This document shows positions 63,486 to 64,000 of a stretch of 64,000 nucleotides of DNA, piece after piece; position 1 is the stretch's first letter, and the number at the start of each line of letters is the position of its first letter. The notes under the pieces are model-generated. The model searched no databases, was not told the DNA's origin, and worked only from the letters and a program-made list of their open reading frames with translations. The translations under genes and the position numbers were made by a program. The stretch covers positions 1 through 64,000 of the forward strand of contig CANJLQ010000009.1 of assembly GCA_947475735.1 (NCBI GenBank). The letters run 5' to 3'. This DNA is from Caulobacteraceae bacterium (lineage in GTDB: Bacteria; Pseudomonadota; Alphaproteobacteria; Caulobacterales; Caulobacteraceae).

Positions 63486-64000
63486 ATGGCCGACATCCTG
63501 ACCCCCACCCTCGGAGAATCCGTCTCCGAGGCGACCATCGCCAAATGGTCCAAGAAGGTCGGCGACCCGGTCAGGAAGGACGAGATCCTCGTCGAGCTGG
63601 AGACGGACAAGGTCTCGCTGGAGGTCGTGTCGCCCTCGGACGGCAGCCTGGCCGAGATCAAGTTCGCCGAGGGCGACACCGTCACCCCGGGCGCGATCCT
63701 GGGCTCGGTGACCGAAGGTGCCGCTGCCGCCAAGCCCGCCGAGGCCGCGCCAGCTCCGAAGGCCGAAGCGTCTCCCGCATCCGGATCGGCCAACGCCGGC
63801 TCCGCCGCCTTCAAGGCCCCCTCCGGCGACGCCACCCTGTCCCCCGCCGTGCAGCGGGTTGTGACCGAGAACAACCTCGACCCCGCCGCCATCGCCCCGA
63901 CCGGACCCAAGGGAAACATCACCAAGGGCGACGCCCTGGCCGCCATCGGCGCGGCTCCGGCGGCCCCGACTCCCGTCGCTGCGCCCAGCCCGGCTCCGGC
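63486..64000 (+). CDS. sucB: dihydrolipoyllysine-residue succinyltransferase (E2), N-terminal part
   Basis: Cut off by the right end of the window. The 171 visible residues start MADILTPTLGESVSEATIAK, a lipoyl domain with the lipoylated Lys42 in ELETDKVSLEV. A flexible Ala/Pro linker follows (about 80-115), then the E1/E3-binding domain (LSPAVQRVVTENNLDPAAIA and GPKGNITKGD), then a second Ala/Pro linker. The catalytic domain is outside. It transfers succinyl groups to CoA in the 2-oxoglutarate dehydrogenase complex, with sucA just upstream. Confidence 0.95.
   Translation, partial: MADILTPTLGESVSEATIAKWSKKVGDPVRKDEILVELETDKVSLEVVSPSDGSLAEIKFAEGDTVTPGAILGSVTEGAAAAKPAEAAPAPKAEASPASGSANAGSAAFKAPSGDATLSPAVQRVVTENNLDPAAIAPTGPKGNITKGDALAAIGAAPAAPTPVAAPSPAP

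Overview
The window is a stretch of high-GC, densely coding chromosome from an alphaproteobacterium, most likely a member of the Caulobacterales such as Brevundimonas or a close relative. The evidence is codon usage dominated by G or C in third position, frequent GTG and TTG starts, many ATGA/GTGA stop-start overlaps, promoters resembling the Caulobacter housekeeping pattern (TTGACGS, 10-14 nt, GCTANAWC), and family-typical genes (DUF1491, YkvA, SdhAF4/DUF1674, the rpmH-rnpA-yidC-engB block). This placement is inference; no 16S rRNA or tRNA gene was recognised. There is no prophage, transposase, CRISPR array or plasmid backbone.

Left third (1-21 kb): the tail of mmsA, small conserved proteins, release factor 3 (prfC), a YczE membrane protein divergent from a MocR-type regulator, an old-yellow-enzyme reductase, a Trm112-like protein, a HisN-type phosphatase, an operon of two exported methyltransferase-like paralogues with an alpha/beta hydrolase, an hsp20 gene with what looks like a sigma-32 promoter and a ROSE-type RNA thermometer, two translationally coupled pentapeptide-repeat proteins, gpmA coupled to a shortened RibD, a phosphohexomutase, and a histidine kinase coupled to a TVP38-family membrane protein.

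Middle (21-48 kb): rpmH-rnpA-yidC-engB behind a strong promoter, TauE/SafE exporter, prfA, ligD, a Gre-like factor, an HI0933-type flavoprotein, a serine hydrolase, rarD, asd, zapE, mdh, and the sdhCDAB operon followed by a ferredoxin and a PilZ protein. The assembly factor SdhAF4 (DUF1674) lies about 2.6 kb downstream of sdhB. argG follows. Two A/T-richer patches (36.3-36.9 kb and 46.5-47.1 kb) hold accessory genes, one a stand-alone Cas2/VapD-fold-like (SinR-type) protein next to a candidate small RNA.

Right third (48-64 kb): two small exported proteins, an SDR dehydrogenase, YkvA, a 2OG-Fe(II) oxygenase coupled to a quinone oxidoreductase, an isoaspartyl peptidase, lepA, an RND efflux pair, and the start of the 2-oxoglutarate dehydrogenase operon (sucA, sucB cut by the window end). 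Together mdh, sdhCDAB, SdhAF4, sucA and sucB make the window rich in TCA-cycle functions; prfC, prfA, lepA, rpmH and Trm112-like cover translation.

Most of the structure not explained by genes is in the intergenic spaces: at least four families of palindromic or terminal-inverted-repeat elements (1.4, 9.6, 24.4, 46.0, 49.6, 52.7, 63.4 kb), a 35-nt near-perfect palindrome before prfC, the hsp20 leader, a hairpin covering the ribosome site of rarD, and a promoter-terminator pair with no protein at 36.7 kb. No complete undescribed multi-gene system could be demonstrated; the best leads are the exported methyltransferase-like pair, the coupled double-solenoid pentapeptide pair, and the RNA elements.
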